Shown one piece after another: positions 50,487 through 61,429 of a stretch of DNA of 64,000 nt. Source of the stretch: Adiantum capillus-veneris (lineage: Eukaryota > Streptophyta > Polypodiopsida > Polypodiales > Pteridaceae). The translations under genes were made by a program, and so were the position numbers. The stretch lies in the NCBI GenBank assembly GCA_014529385.2, contig CM043963.1, positions 70,882,412 to 70,946,411 of the forward strand, given 5' to 3'. Position 1 is the first letter of the stretch. Each line of letters begins with the position of its first letter. Below the pieces are notes generated by a model. That model made no database searches. It had not been told where the DNA came from and was given only the letters and a program-made list of their open reading frames with translations.

Positions 50487-50717
50487 CTATGCATGACCTA
50501 ATGCGTAAAACAAAACAAAAATATAGACGTCCAAACTAAGGTCGTACCTAATGAGAGGAAAAATAAAAGGATTTACTGAAGCGTTTATCTCGACCAACCT
50601 AAGAGGACCTAAAATTCTACGAATGACACGTTGAAATTGCAACTTAGTACTAACAGTTATGTGTACCTTTTGCCTTGCAATGGGAATGAAGGGATCATAC
50701 AAAATTTTGTGATTCAT
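50487..50717 (-). CDS. Leader small frame 1 of B2 (76 residues)
   Basis: Counterpart of 36383-36595 in B1. It starts MNHKILYDPFIPIARQKVHI and includes LSLDVYIFVLF. Only four bases separate it from frame 2, and spacing to the primer site is the same as in B1. Confidence 0.5.
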   Translation of the reverse strand: MNHKILYDPFIPIARQKVHITVSTKLQFQRVIRRILGPLRLVEINASVNPFIFPLIRYDLSLDVYIFVLFYALGHA

Positions 50718-50771
50718 GCAAACTACTTGACTATGCTAAAGGTTGATTCTACACAAAAATACACAAGCCGT

Positions 50772-50789
50772 TCCTCAGTGGGGACACCA
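50772..50789 (-). other. Primer binding site of B2
   Basis: Minus-strand TGGTGTCCCCACTGAGGA at the LTR edge, aligned with the B1 site. Confidence 0.65.
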
Positions 50790-50967
50790 ATTTGAGGCGG
50801 TCCGGGGCGGGCAACAAGAAGAGCAACCTCTAGACACCCTTCAAGGCTCCTGTGCTGCTCAATGGGTTGGGGTTGGAAAAAAAATAACAAACACACACAC
50901 AAACCCGCAACCTAACCATACACAAATTTGGGGCACCACCTAGTTTTGGATGCGAACTAGGACGCGT

Positions 50968-51103
<136 letters not shown>

Positions 51104-51761
51104 TGCTCGCGCTGCTTTGAAACGTATCGGCAATGATCAAGCAAACACAATTATATATGTAAGAAAGAGAGAGAAGGGGGAGGGGGTGTTTGTTGCACTA
51201 ATACCTTCTTACAAATCTGTCATGACCAATCAAAGTGATATTAGTATTTGTTCATCATAGCTTGAGTAAATTACACCACAACACATCACAAGAAAAGCCA
51301 CCCCACTCACTGTCTTAAGGCCAGGGGAGTCCTCTCCACCCTGTCGCCCTCTTACAATATGTGGGATTTATGGCTAAATTGATGACAACACTAGAGACAA
51401 GCTATGAAGAACTTAACAAAAAAACACCAAGACACTTACACATCATTGTTGTCCATTACTTCACGTGGGAAGAGAGACAAAGTATCCAAGCTTAGTCCAA
51501 ATCCACCCTCCTTGATTCAGCAAATGTTGGGCTTACACTAGTAGGAGAAATGATAGATTTCATACTCTCAATTGAATGATCACTCTCTCTCTTACAATGG
51601 CATAGAGTTCCCTTGCTAATCCCCTAGTACAATACATGCACATGCATAAGACAAAGAGCTTCCACTCAAGAGCTCCTTCTAGAGAGGTTGAGCTTGGCTT
51701 CTCAAGCTATAGCAAAGTGCTCTTGCTTATGGCTCCCCCTTTTGTGCTAGCTACACCCTCC

Positions 51762-51768
51762 TTTTATA
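51762..51768 (-). promoter_or_regulatory. TATA box in B2 LTR
   Basis: Minus-strand TATAAAAGG in a GC-richer context, oriented to transcribe toward gag. Confidence 0.5.
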
Positions 51769-53480
51769 GCAATTTTGAAGGCTAGGGTTACTCCTCTAAC
51801 CATGGTTGGGTTAGATTTTCAGCAATTTATCTAATTTCTTTTGCTTGGAATTATCAAGAAGTTGGTGGGGAAAGAGAGAGGAGAGAAATGGAGGTGATAG
51901 GACTTTTCATAGTGGGTTAGTGTTAGTAGAGTTAGTATTAATTTACAAATGGAATTGGATATTTACAATGGGAGTATCCATGTAGGATACAAATAAGGAA
52001 GAAAAACTCTTAAGAGGTAAGAAAAGGTGGATTTCTTACAAGGTTGATGCTCCAAGTGTCTTGAGTAGGGCCAATTTTGACGCTTGTTGACGGTCCACTA
52101 GCTTTGACGGTACATTTTTTCTCCACTCTTGACCTTCCTTGAGAGACAAGGTAATTGAAGCTGAGTAATCAACCACCATGATGCTGTCTTTTAAGAGAAG
52201 AGGCTGAATTTTGTGGTTTTTTTGATAGATATGGGTAAATTGGAGGAGGAAAAATGAGACTAGGTGGTCAATTTTGGAATGGAATTGTGTGTGGGAGGTA
52301 TGAGTTCACCATGGTTTCTCTTATTCTTCAAGGTTGAGGAGAAGGTGAGTAGGGTGCAGAGAGGAGTGGTGAGAGAGGTGGGGATGATGAGTGGAGAAGT
52401 GTGTGTGAAAGAGGAAAATGATAAAGTGGAAGAGAGAGTGTGGCTGCATAGCATGGGGAAACTGGGGTCCACTAATAAAATCATAGCTCACAGCTCGTAG
52501 CTCAAAAAAATATGAAAAAATTTGAGGCAAAATTTCAGCCCACGAGCTACAACTTTTGTTTGTATAACCTTTTCAAATTCAGAGAGCAAGTGAACTTTAA
52601 AAACTCAGCAAAACCGACCGTTTTTTTCCACTGCACAAGGTCCTTGTGGGGTCCTTCTTTGGATGATTCTTTTGAATACCTCCAAGAGTGAGCCCTCCAT
52701 AGTGCATGTATGCATGCCACCTACCCTTGAACTTATTTGGTAGGTCTATAATTGAAGATATTGTTGAGATTATGATATAAGTGAATAGTACAACTAAGAA
52801 AATCAAATATTGAGGGGTCTAAAAAATATGTACATGTCAAATATAAATAATATAAGTGGAAAAAAATATAAAGGGGTCAAAAGAAATCTCTCTCATTATG
52901 AGGCTACCATAAAAAGATAAATATTTTTGGTGTTCTAATTTTTTAGAAAAAAAAACAAAATAGATGTAGGAAGGGAAAAATCACAATAGTGAAAAAATAT
53001 ACACATAAATAAAACTAGTTTTTTTGGATTTTTGTTGGGGTGGAGTTACACCAAATATAAGAGAAGCTTACATGAAAATATTTCTATATGGAATAAAGAG
53101 TATGAAAAATGGTAAGAAAAAATTGTGGTAATGGTGAGGCAATATACAGAGCATAAATAGCACACACCTAGGTAGAAATATTTAAATAAATACCAAAATA
53201 ATTATGAAAAAATCTTTTATTTAGGCCCTATATACAAAGAAATATTTACATACGCATGGGCCATAATATACTTATATTTTTTATTTTTTTTATTTTTTTG
53301 GCTCAACTAGCCCAATGACTAGCTAATTGAGGGTTTTTAAAGAAGATATGGGAAAAGTCCCGTGACTCACGCACGCCTATGTACAGTGAAATGGTAGGGA
53401 TAGCCACAGTGTTTGGGTGATTTTGGTAAGGTGAGGTAACTCACTGTGGCAATTACAAAGAGCCGAAAAAACGGCTATCA

Positions 53481-54632
53481 ACGCTTTGTGACCTTCGAGC
53501 CATTTTCTGCTTTTTGAGGACTTTTCTTGATGGATTTTTCCAATATAATCATATACATTGTATATGAACTTCATTAGCAAGCCATCTGTGGAGTCACGTC
53601 GAAATTCTGGCCTTTCCCAAAAAACCCTAATTCTCTATTGGGGACCCCCTTGACCCCAGCCAAATGGTCATCTGATGATATGGAAAGGTTCTATATTGTT
53701 AGGGCATGCTATGGTTCAAATCCCATCTAATTTAGTCAAGCCGGCAGGCCGCTATGGTCAGTTTTAGGTCGTAGGTCTTCGTGCAGTGCTCGGCTCCTAG
53801 GGTTTTTTCTAGGGCTTTAGACTAGCTACTGGCCATACAAAATGGATCATTGATTAGTAAGGAACTTACCCCTCATGTTTCGTGTGAGACGGCGTTGAAA
53901 AAGGTCAACTGTGGGCTCCAGAAATGACGCGCGAAAGAAACTGAGATGCTCTCTTTGCAAAGGCTCCAAGTGGAAATGAGGTGGTTTTAGCCTAGGTCGG
54001 ATATCTATACCTGGACTTTCCGAACCAATTTTCCCAGATTCCCCCATTAGTCCTATTAGGCCGTGAAATCTATGTTAGGCTCAAAAATTTCCAAAATCGG
54101 ATTCTTGTAGCTTTTTCTGCAAGAATTTGCAAAAGCAGGCTTGGCCGTCTAATTTGGGCTTCCCGCTTCCATCTTCTGATTTTGTTGAAACTTTTTGTGC
54201 TTGTCTGCCTTGTCTTTTTATCACCATCGTGTCTTCCATTTTTCCATCTGAGCTTCCCTGTTATTTATTATTAATTTTGACATTTTTATTTGAAAAAATC
54301 AAAGAAAATAGAAAAGGCTCTAACAAAGCAAAGTGAAAATCCAATAATTAAGGAAATCCCTTGAAAAACACATCTTTATTGTTTTTTGTTGGATTTCTCC
54401 ATTTTTAAGCCTCCGTTTCAACAAAAATGATGAAAAATACCCAAAAAAGGACTATTTTTTATGATTTTTTGATAGTATATACACTATTTACACTCATCGG
54501 GAAGATGTTATCAGTGAATGTTCCCTTGTTGATGAATTATAAGGGTATAATTAGGTAATTTTTCAAAAAAATCACACATCAACATGGAACTTTTTCCTCC
54601 CTCTCCAAACATTGCCCTTAATTACTTAGTAC
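53481..54632. other. Unassigned stretch
   Basis: No coding domain or LTR boundary recognised. It lies between the B2 LTR and fragment E. It may hold an outer piece of A2 or E. Confidence 0.4.
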
Positions 54633-55730
54633 TTAGTGCCCTTCTACCCCTCCTAGATGGCGTTCTCTTGGACGACTGCATGCATGGGTTGAACAATTGT
54701 GTCTATGCATAGCCGTGATTGGCTCTACCATGATATGAAGATCAATGCAATTCAACTCAATATGTTGAGCTGGGCCTTGAGTAAATAACTCAAGGGTTTC
54801 CGATGTCGAGGTTTGTTGTTGATGTCTTCCAAAGAGCAGATCTTGTAGCCTTTGTGCTCTCTGTTTGATAGTACCATCAGGGTGTTTAAGCACGCTAATT
54901 GCTTGAGCTGTTCGTAGCACGTTAGATGGTTGTCGAGCTTTTTCTTGCCATTGGTAGCTCCGTCTGCTTGGTGCATGGTGTTTGAGAGCCTGTTGCGACT
55001 TAAATCGCCACTGTTTGATTGGTTTCTCATTGTGTGGAGAAGATAAGTGCACCTTTTTCTTCCAAACTTTTTTCATGTTAGGTTCCTTGTTCATAGATGC
55101 CCGATTTTGTGCTCAAATCCTTGGAACCGTCTTCTATTTCTTTGGTGAAATTTTAGGCACCCAAATTTGGTTTGGTTTATCCACAAGTTGTGATTTTGGT
55201 ACCCAAATTTTCCTGACTCCTTGCATGCTACTTGTAGCATTCGTTTGTCGAGGGGATGGAGAAGATTTGCTTCGTGGAATGGTCCTCTGATTCCTCTTTA
55301 CTTGGTGCAATAGGAACAATGAGTTGCCCTCCTTTAAGTGATAGCTTTAGCTGATTCGTATCCCAATATGGTACTACCTTGTAAGTACGCATCCAAGGAA
55401 TGCCAAGAATCATCTTCTCATTCATGTGTTCATCTAGCAAGCATACAAACTGATGCGGACATGAGCATCCATGTACTACCACGTTCAAGTTGACTACTCC
55501 TAATGTTGGAGTTGGATTCTTGTTGCATCCTTTGATTGTCGTTATTCCTGCGGTCAATGCTTGACTTGTTGCTTGTCTGTATGTGGAATAACTGACTACA
55601 TTCACTCTAGCTCCGGTGTCTACCAAAGCATTGGTGCTATGATTGTTGAGTTGTACTTTGATGCGCAGATCCATTCCATCTAACCAGTCGTCATCTGTTG
55701 AAACTGCATCTTTAGGTAATTCCCATTGTC
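54633..55730 (-). mobile_element. Ty3/gypsy fragment E (protease part)
   Basis: A minus-strand frame at 55228-55674 (148 residues) has ALVDTGARVNVVS, the D-T-G protease active site, and MILGIPWMRTYKVVPYWD, the second retropepsin motif. The frame 54633-55094 (153 residues, basic, Gln-rich) lies downstream. The order (protease on the far side of the A2 RT) shows it is not part of A2, which has its own protease. Family unassigned. It is a fossil fragment that abuts A2 near 55731. Confidence 0.65.
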
Positions 55731-55732
55731 AA

Positions 55733-56866
55733 TTATTTAGACACTATATGTCCAAGGATTTTCCCTTGTCTTCCCATGAATGTGCACTTTTCAGGGTTTA
55801 AGCAAATCCTATAAAGTCTACATTTCTCGAATACCTTTTTGAGGTGTTCAAAATGATCAGCTCGGATTGACGAATGTACGCATAAATCATCCATGTATAC
55901 TTCCAAGAATTTCCGAAGATACTTTTTGAAATCATGGCTCATCAATCTCTGAAATGTGGCTAGAGCATTAGTTAACCCAAACGGCATAACCCGATAGGCA
56001 AATATACCCCATTCTGTTTCAAAAGCAGTTTTATGTTGATCTTTTGGATCAACCAAAAGTTGATTGTATCCCGAAAAACCATCTAAGAAGCTGTAAGCTT
56101 CTTTTCTTGCCACTCGTTCTAAAACATGCTCAGTTATCAGAAGAGGAAAGTTGTCTCTAATGGTAGCTGCATTCATTTTTTTGAGATTAACGCACACTCG
56201 TAATTTCCCATTATTCTTAGATACTACCACAAGTGGAGACACCCAATCAGTGTGTTCAATTTCGTAAATGAATTCGGCTTTCTTTAGTTTTTCAATCTCT
56301 TCTTTGATCTTCTTGGCAAATGTTTTGTTATAAGTGTATGGTTTCTGTCTACTTGGTTTCGCATCATCTCTCATGGGTATGGTATGTTGACAGATTTCTG
56401 GATCAATATCCTTGAGATCCTTGTAAGACCAAGAAAAGATATCCCGGTATTCCTTTAACAAGCTTAGCAAAAGCTTTTCTTCTTCTTCTGTTAGGTCATT
56501 TGTAGTATAAGCCGGTCTAGGCTCTTCTCCTAGTTCAGCCAAGTCTACCCTTTTAGCGTTTTCAGGTCCTTTGTAAGACCCGCCTTGTTTCTGTAGTTCC
56601 CTAACAGGTTGTTCGATTATGATTTTCCGATCTTGGAGAGTATACTTTTTGTAATGGGATGGAACATGCATTACATCCTTACCATCCTCTTCCGTGGTTT
56701 CCATTTCGGTGGTGTATATCTCCTTTAGAGCTTTTTTCAACTCTTGATATTTCTTTTTCCGCTCGACTCTAGTCATGAGTGGTTTTTTTATCCTGATGTT
56801 CTTCGTGAGTACCCTTCCTTGTTTTTCTCGATGTCTGAGACATATTTGAGTCTCCGCTTGAAACAT
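55733..56866 (-). CDS. Reverse transcriptase of A2
   Basis: A 377-residue frame. The N-terminal ~130 residues are the charged linker. RT begins EYRDIFSWSYKDLKDIDPE, with fingers WVSPLVVVSKNNGKLRVCVN, palm FLDGFSGYNQLLVDPKDQHK, VMPFGLTNALATFQ and the catalytic box VYMDDLCVHS, ending in the thumb/connection LNPEKCTFMGRQGKILGH. Ty3/gypsy order. It resembles the G2 RT more than the B RT. Confidence 0.9.
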   Translation of the reverse strand: MFQAETQICLRHREKQGRVLTKNIRIKKPLMTRVERKKKYQELKKALKEIYTTEMETTEEDGKDVMHVPSHYKKYTLQDRKIIIEQPVRELQKQGGSYKGPENAKRVDLAELGEEPRPAYTTNDLTEEEEKLLLSLLKEYRDIFSWSYKDLKDIDPEICQHTIPMRDDAKPSRQKPYTYNKTFAKKIKEEIEKLKKAEFIYEIEHTDWVSPLVVVSKNNGKLRVCVNLKKMNAATIRDNFPLLITEHVLERVARKEAYSFLDGFSGYNQLLVDPKDQHKTAFETEWGIFAYRVMPFGLTNALATFQRLMSHDFKKYLRKFLEVYMDDLCVHSSIRADHFEHLKKVFEKCRLYRICLNPEKCTFMGRQGKILGHIVSK

Positions 56867-57007
56867 ATCTCTGCCAGTTATTTTGTCCTTGACACAATCA
56901 TTGGCATCTATCTACATCAGGAATTTTGTTTTACTGGAGACTGATGGCATAGGTCGTGCTTTCACAATTTTAGTGTCCCTCTTTATTCTATACCATTTTT
57001 GTTTTTT

Positions 57008-57301
57008 TTATTTTTGGTTTGGAAAGTCAAAAAACTTTTCCTCCCCTCCCTTTAAGAGTAATTGAGCCTTCGTATGCTCTTTTTCTGATCCCGAATCTTC
57101 TGAGGTAGTTGAGTGTTCATCTAACTCATCAATTGCATCATAATGGAGGTCAGAAAAGACTTGTTGAGCTTTCATCAAGTCCTTTGTTTCCTCATCCTTG
57201 TTTTCAATGTTAAGGACTGGCATAATTTGGATGGGAATTATGTCGTAGCCATCCTCATTGCTAAATTGAGTAGGCATAGACGTGTTCACACATACATCCA
57301 T
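57008..57301 (-). CDS. Acidic protease-RT spacer of A2
   Basis: A 97-residue acidic frame (DELDEHSTTSEDSGSEKEH) between protease and RT. The A1 counterpart is around 60-290. A VCVNTSMPTQFSNEDGYD/VCTITNSPTTKFCNKDGYD block is shared, so the spacer is conserved. Confidence 0.5.
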   Translation of the reverse strand: MDVCVNTSMPTQFSNEDGYDIIPIQIMPVLNIENKDEETKDLMKAQQVFSDLHYDAIDELDEHSTTSEDSGSEKEHTKAQLLLKGGEEKFFDFPNQK

Positions 57302-57322
57302 TGTCGCTAATATTTGAGTCCA

Positions 57323-57880
57323 CTAGAATGGTTCAAATAAATGCTCTGGGAAGGGTTCTGGTATGTAGGCTTCATCTCTACAGTCCCTTTCTAGGATACA
57401 TTCCTCGCGTCTCAAGCTTCCATTTTTTGAAGCTCCGCACATCCAAATAGGAGTGTCTTTGTTTAGCCAAGATGGAAGTTTAGTTTGAGCCGAAGAGACT
57501 GAATCAAACTCTTGGATGGGTGTTTTCAATACATCTCTATAGGTGTGGTCTTTTAGATTGACTCTTGTTATAGATCCCACCTGCTTCAAGTACAGATAGT
57601 CGTTTCCCCAATCTTGGATAAGTTGTACCTGTCTCATGAAAGGTATTCCCAATATGATTTCATAGTTGAGTTTTTTCCCAAAGTCTACTATGGAAAAAGT
57701 GTGTTGATATTCAATTCCACAGGAGTTGACTATCACTTTTTGTAGTTGCCCTAATGGTCTTTCAATGTGTCTGTCAGCCAACTGCAATTACATTCTCGTT
57801 TGTCTAATGGCTGGCTGGCCCCAGGATTCCCATACTCCTTTAGTGGCTATGGCTATGCGAGCTCCACTATCCAGTATTGC
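57323..57880 (-). pseudogene. Aspartic protease of A2
   Basis: AILDSGARIA at 57851-57880 is the active site. EIILGIPFMRQVQLIQDWG lies near 57630-57668. VNLKDHTYRDVLKTPIQEFD and the Cys-containing SLRREECILERD follow, also conserved in A1 (IHLKDHSYKDV, SLKREECVLERE). Confidence 0.75.
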
Positions 57881-58095
57881 CATGGTTTCAATGCCATTAT
57901 ATTTCATGGGAGAGTGGTGTTTCCTTCTTCCCCTTCATAATATTCTCCGACCTTGTTCATAGGAACTGATTGAATCTCTTTGTATTCCGTTTCATTTTTC
58001 AAGTTTCCCAGATTCTTAGAGATTAACCCCATTATCCCCACCTTCTCTAGGGTTTTTTGTAAATCATTCCATAAGTATGGCCTGAGTTTCAACAG

Positions 58096-59085
58096 TTATC
58101 CCAAAGTAAGAGTGCATTGGATAGGTGTAGACATGATTGAGTGAATGTTCTCTACTTCTAGGGTCTGTTTGGCTCTTTTTACTTGAGTGGTCTTGCAAAT
58201 GATAGATTCATCTTCGTTATCTCCCAAGTAGGAAGGTAATGTTTTTAATGTCATCGGTATAGATATTCCTAAAGCCTCTGATCCGCAATCCCCATACAAG
58301 GATTGTATATCCTTGTTTATATCAGATGGTAGGTTATCCAACCAGACTTCCTCTATAGGAGCTGACTTTAAAGTTAGGCTCCCATCATTGATCTCCCTTA
58401 CCTTTTCCCATAAGTGTCCTGGCCACTCTTCCTCTACGAATGGAATTCCGTCTAAGGCATCTTCACTGTACGGCACTATGAGCTCTGGCTCATTTGTTTC
58501 AAGGTGGGGTTCTGCCACCACATCGGATTTTGCTTTTGTTTCTTCTACCGCAAGCTCTTCCGGTTTTGCAATACTTTCAATCTTGGGTTTCTGTTTATCC
58601 AGTATTTCCTGCATGATTCTTACCAAATTTTGATAAGCTTCCAGCTTAGTTGTTTCCATGTTTGGAGATGAATAGTTTTTCCATTTGTTTTCCATGTTTT
58701 GGCCTGCTTTAAGTCCTGCTTGGTAGGCTTCCAAGGTGGCATTGATAGGCTCAAAAATTTTATCAACCAGAATGGATCCTCTAGATTTCACGGTTGTTTC
58801 CTTGAATTCATTGCCAATTTCTTTCGACTTGTCCTGGGCTAGAATTTTTTCTTTCTCTTCGTTTTCAACCCGTTGTTTTTGTTTTCTCATCTCATATCTT
58901 TTTCTTTTGCTCCTTTTGATTCTTTGAGAAGAATCTTTCGTGTTCTCCAAATCATCAGAGGAATTGTGTTTATTTTTCTTTGCCTGGGCTCTAGTGATTA
59001 CCTTGATTGGAACAATCGATTCGCTCTCTAATGAGCTACTAGGCATCACTTGGACTACGTTGACTACAGTTTTTCCTTTGTTCAA
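58096..59085 (-). CDS. Gag-protease spacer domain of A2
   Basis: A 329-residue polar frame with VPIKVITRAQAKKN near residue 26, strongly charged helical stretches (residues about 55-90 and 140-175) and an acidic C-terminal half. It is the equivalent of the A1 frame 1453-2208. No catalytic motif. Confidence 0.6.
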   Translation of the reverse strand: MNKGKTVVNVVQVMPSSSLESESIVPIKVITRAQAKKNKHNSSDDLENTKDSSQRIKRSKRKRYEMRKQKQRVENEEKEKILAQDKSKEIGNEFKETTVKSRGSILVDKIFEPINATLEAYQAGLKAGQNMENKWKNYSSPNMETTKLEAYQNLVRIMQEILDKQKPKIESIAKPEELAVEETKAKSDVVAEPHLETNEPELIVPYSEDALDGIPFVEEEWPGHLWEKVREINDGSLTLKSAPIEEVWLDNLPSDINKDIQSLYGDCGSEALGISIPMTLKTLPSYLGDNEDESIICKTTQVKRAKQTLEVENIHSIMSTPIQCTLTLG

Positions 59086-59324
59086 AGGATTCTTAGGACA
59101 ATCTTCTGTAAAGTGTCCTCCCTTTTTGCAACATTGTATGCAATAGGCTTCAATGGTTTGAGGTTTTTGTCAGGCTCTGGACATTCGTTCTTCCAATGGT
59201 CATCAGCACCACAGTTATGACAGTTTCTTGTTCTGGGCTTCATCATGGGTCTTCCCATGGGAGGTCTGACACCTTGATTAGCTACATAATACATTGGTGC
59301 GAGCTCTGGTGGAGCATAAGTCAT
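59082..59324 (-). CDS. CCHC zinc-knuckle segment of A2 gag
   Basis: An 80-residue frame containing CHNCGADDHWKNECPE, a canonical CX2CX4HX4C knuckle, preceded by a basic RPMMKPRTRN stretch. Binds element RNA during packaging in this family. Confidence 0.8.
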   Translation of the reverse strand: MTYAPPELAPMYYVANQGVRPPMGRPMMKPRTRNCHNCGADDHWKNECPEPDKNLKPLKPIAYNVAKREDTLQKIVLRIL

Positions 59325-59498
59325 GGTTTACTCCATTGGTAGTGGGTGTGGGCTATACCAATCTCCCTCTACCATTACTGTAGATGGACTAGGCTCTGCA
59401 TAGGTTGTAACAGGCACTAATGCTTGTTCATCTATGACTCCTTCTGAGTGCATGTACTTTACATGCACCCCATTATATCCTGGATAAGGAGGTTATTG

Positions 59499-60050
59499 TC
59501 ACAACACAGGTAGAGGTCTCTCCATACCCATTGGTGGTCTTTGAACTTGAGCCATATTAGGCTGATATCTGTACATGGGTTGTCCCTGGGGCCTCATGGG
59601 CACGTACTGAACATTCCCATCATACTTTGGTCTGAAGTAGCACTCGTGGGTCTCGTGGTTGGTCCATTTACCCCTGATTGCACACCGTTTTTGTGGCCTA
59701 ATTGGTTGTCCTTGTGGGGATATCCCCTGTCCTGGTCCTCTCATAGGTGCTTTTTGCATATTTTTCATCATGTCATTCATCCTTTTTAGCATATCTTCTA
59801 TGGATGAGAGTGGTGCCACAGAAGCCGTTCCCACTTGTGCTGGTTTTGTGGATGTTGTATTCTCGCTTTGGTTATCCTTAGGTACGTCCTCTTCATTGAA
59901 GATCTCACAATTGTCTCCTAGGTCGATAGCATCAGACACACACGCCTCTAGGGTTGTATGCTTTTTACTATAGAGTATATCATGAAGTTCTTTGTTTAGC
60001 AGTCCCTCCAGAAATAATAATGCAAGTTGCTCTTCTGTAGGTATCTCCAT
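59499..60050 (-). CDS. Gag C-terminal region of A2
   Basis: A 183-residue frame. It starts with the capsid end (LALLFLEGLLNKELHDILYSK) and continues as a Met/Pro/Gln-rich linker (GQGISPQGQPIRPQKR) leading to the zinc knuckle. Confidence 0.7.
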   Translation of the reverse strand: MEIPTEEQLALLFLEGLLNKELHDILYSKKHTTLEACVSDAIDLGDNCEIFNEEDVPKDNQSENTTSTKPAQVGTASVAPLSSIEDMLKRMNDMMKNMQKAPMRGPGQGISPQGQPIRPQKRCAIRGKWTNHETHECYFRPKYDGNVQYVPMRPQGQPMYRYQPNMAQVQRPPMGMERPLPVL

Positions 60051-60071
60051 CTCTGGGCATCTGGCTATGTA

Positions 60072-61193
60072 TTATTTCATTCGAGTTGCACAATCCCTAA
60101 CAGACTCACCATGTTTCTGTTTGAAGCTGTAGATTTGAGATACCATATTATGTTTCTCTTTGAAGCTGTAGATTTGAGATACCGTATTATGTTTAATCCC
60201 CGTTTTAGAACAAGAAGCTACAAATCCTTGAGCTAATGTATTCAAATCCATGACTGACCTTGGCGGAATGTTTTGGAACCATGTCAAAGATTTTCCTTCT
60301 AATGTCATTCCAAACCCCTCGAATTGAGTATGGAAATCGAATATATGCTCTACTCTTAGCACTTGCTTAAAGCTTGCTAAGTGTTCATATGGATCCCCTG
60401 ATCCACTATATTTTCTAACCCATTTTTGAAAATCAGCTAGTTTGACACGTCTATTTGGTTCAACTCTAGGTCTTCTGGGAGTTGGTCCTGTTCCGAGTCC
60501 TTCAAACAAGTCCGTCAGAAATAGTGACTCATGTAGCCCTGGGTTGGCCTTAGTGTCACCCGTTTTTCTACGTGATGAGGTAGTTTCTGGTTTCTTCACA
60601 TTACTCTCAGATGATCTCTCACGATGTTCGTCTCTTGGAGTGGTTTCTGGTCCTTGACCTAATATCCAATCTCGTATGGAATACCCCTGGTATTTGGTTT
60701 GTTCTACCTCCTCAGGAGTCATCATAAAAAAATTGTTGTTATAACAATCCCTAAACAAGTAAGTTGGTAGATCCGCAGATCCCTTATCTTTGATTTTGAA
60801 GATATGGATGATCTTCATGGTTGTTAATTGTCCTGGTCTAGCATGAGAAATACACAAAAGATCTTTTATGTTTCTATCTTCCCAACAATAGACTCCAACC
60901 CTACGATTATCTGTACTAAGCCGTTTCAAAGGCTTCAAGTCTACTTGATCGTATCCCTCGAATTCCAAAGTTGGTGGTCCTTCTTTTGCTGACATATCTA
61001 GGATTATAGTGTTTACTTCTAATCCCCATTTGTCTACCACATCAAGATTTTCTTTGTACATATTGAGTTCCGTTTTGATCCATGTACATTTTCCCTTGTT
61101 TATTTGCCCTAATCTCTTCTTCGAACTCGATACCATGGTCATCAATGCGAATAGCATACTCTTCGTTAGGATCCAAGTAAACCTGGGCTCCAT
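60072..61193 (-). CDS. N-terminal domain and gag capsid of A2
   Basis: A 373-residue frame. Residues 50-165 are the conserved upstream domain (GVYCWEDRNI, KIIHIFKIK, MMTPEEVEQT). Residues 250-370 are the capsid core (VKLADFQKWVRKYSGSGDPY, MTLEGKSLTWFQNIPP, NTVSQIYSFK). A 13-residue tandem duplication (VSQIYSFKEKHN/VSQIYSFKQKHG) is encoded by two 39-bp units at 60111-60188. Confidence 0.85.
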   Translation of the reverse strand: MEPRFTWILTKSMLFALMTMVSSSKKRLGQINKGKCTWIKTELNMYKENLDVVDKWGLEVNTIILDMSAKEGPPTLEFEGYDQVDLKPLKRLSTDNRRVGVYCWEDRNIKDLLCISHARPGQLTTMKIIHIFKIKDKGSADLPTYLFRDCYNNNFFMMTPEEVEQTKYQGYSIRDWILGQGPETTPRDEHRERSSESNVKKPETTSSRRKTGDTKANPGLHESLFLTDLFEGLGTGPTPRRPRVEPNRRVKLADFQKWVRKYSGSGDPYEHLASFKQVLRVEHIFDFHTQFEGFGMTLEGKSLTWFQNIPPRSVMDLNTLAQGFVASCSKTGIKHNTVSQIYSFKEKHNMVSQIYSFKQKHGESVRDCATRMK

Positions 61194-61206
61194 GACGATT
61201 AGTCTT

Positions 61207-61428
61207 CTAAAAAGAGAGGATATGCTTGTAGCGCATTGTCGTTCCAGTTTTTGAGTGAGTCGAGTAAGAAGAAATTTCGGATGTTGAATCTGAAAAAGTG
61301 TCTGAGACTTCTTCAGGAATTGTGTGCAAGGAATTGCCTTGATTTACGCTTTCTTCAGTGGATACTCTACTAGTGTTTTCTCCGAATAGGCCTTGATTTC
61401 CTATTACATGACCGGATCTAGGGTTCAT
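61207..61428 (-). CDS. Possible polyprotein N-terminus of A2
   Basis: A 73-residue frame with RVSTEESVNQG and a Ser-rich acidic run, matching the A1 frame 4581-4802. It is the first protein-like frame after the leader. Confidence 0.45.
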   Translation of the reverse strand: MNPRSGHVIGNQGLFGENTSRVSTEESVNQGNSLHTIPEEVSDTFSDSTSEISSYSTHSKTGTTMRYKHILSF

Positions 61429-61429
61429 A

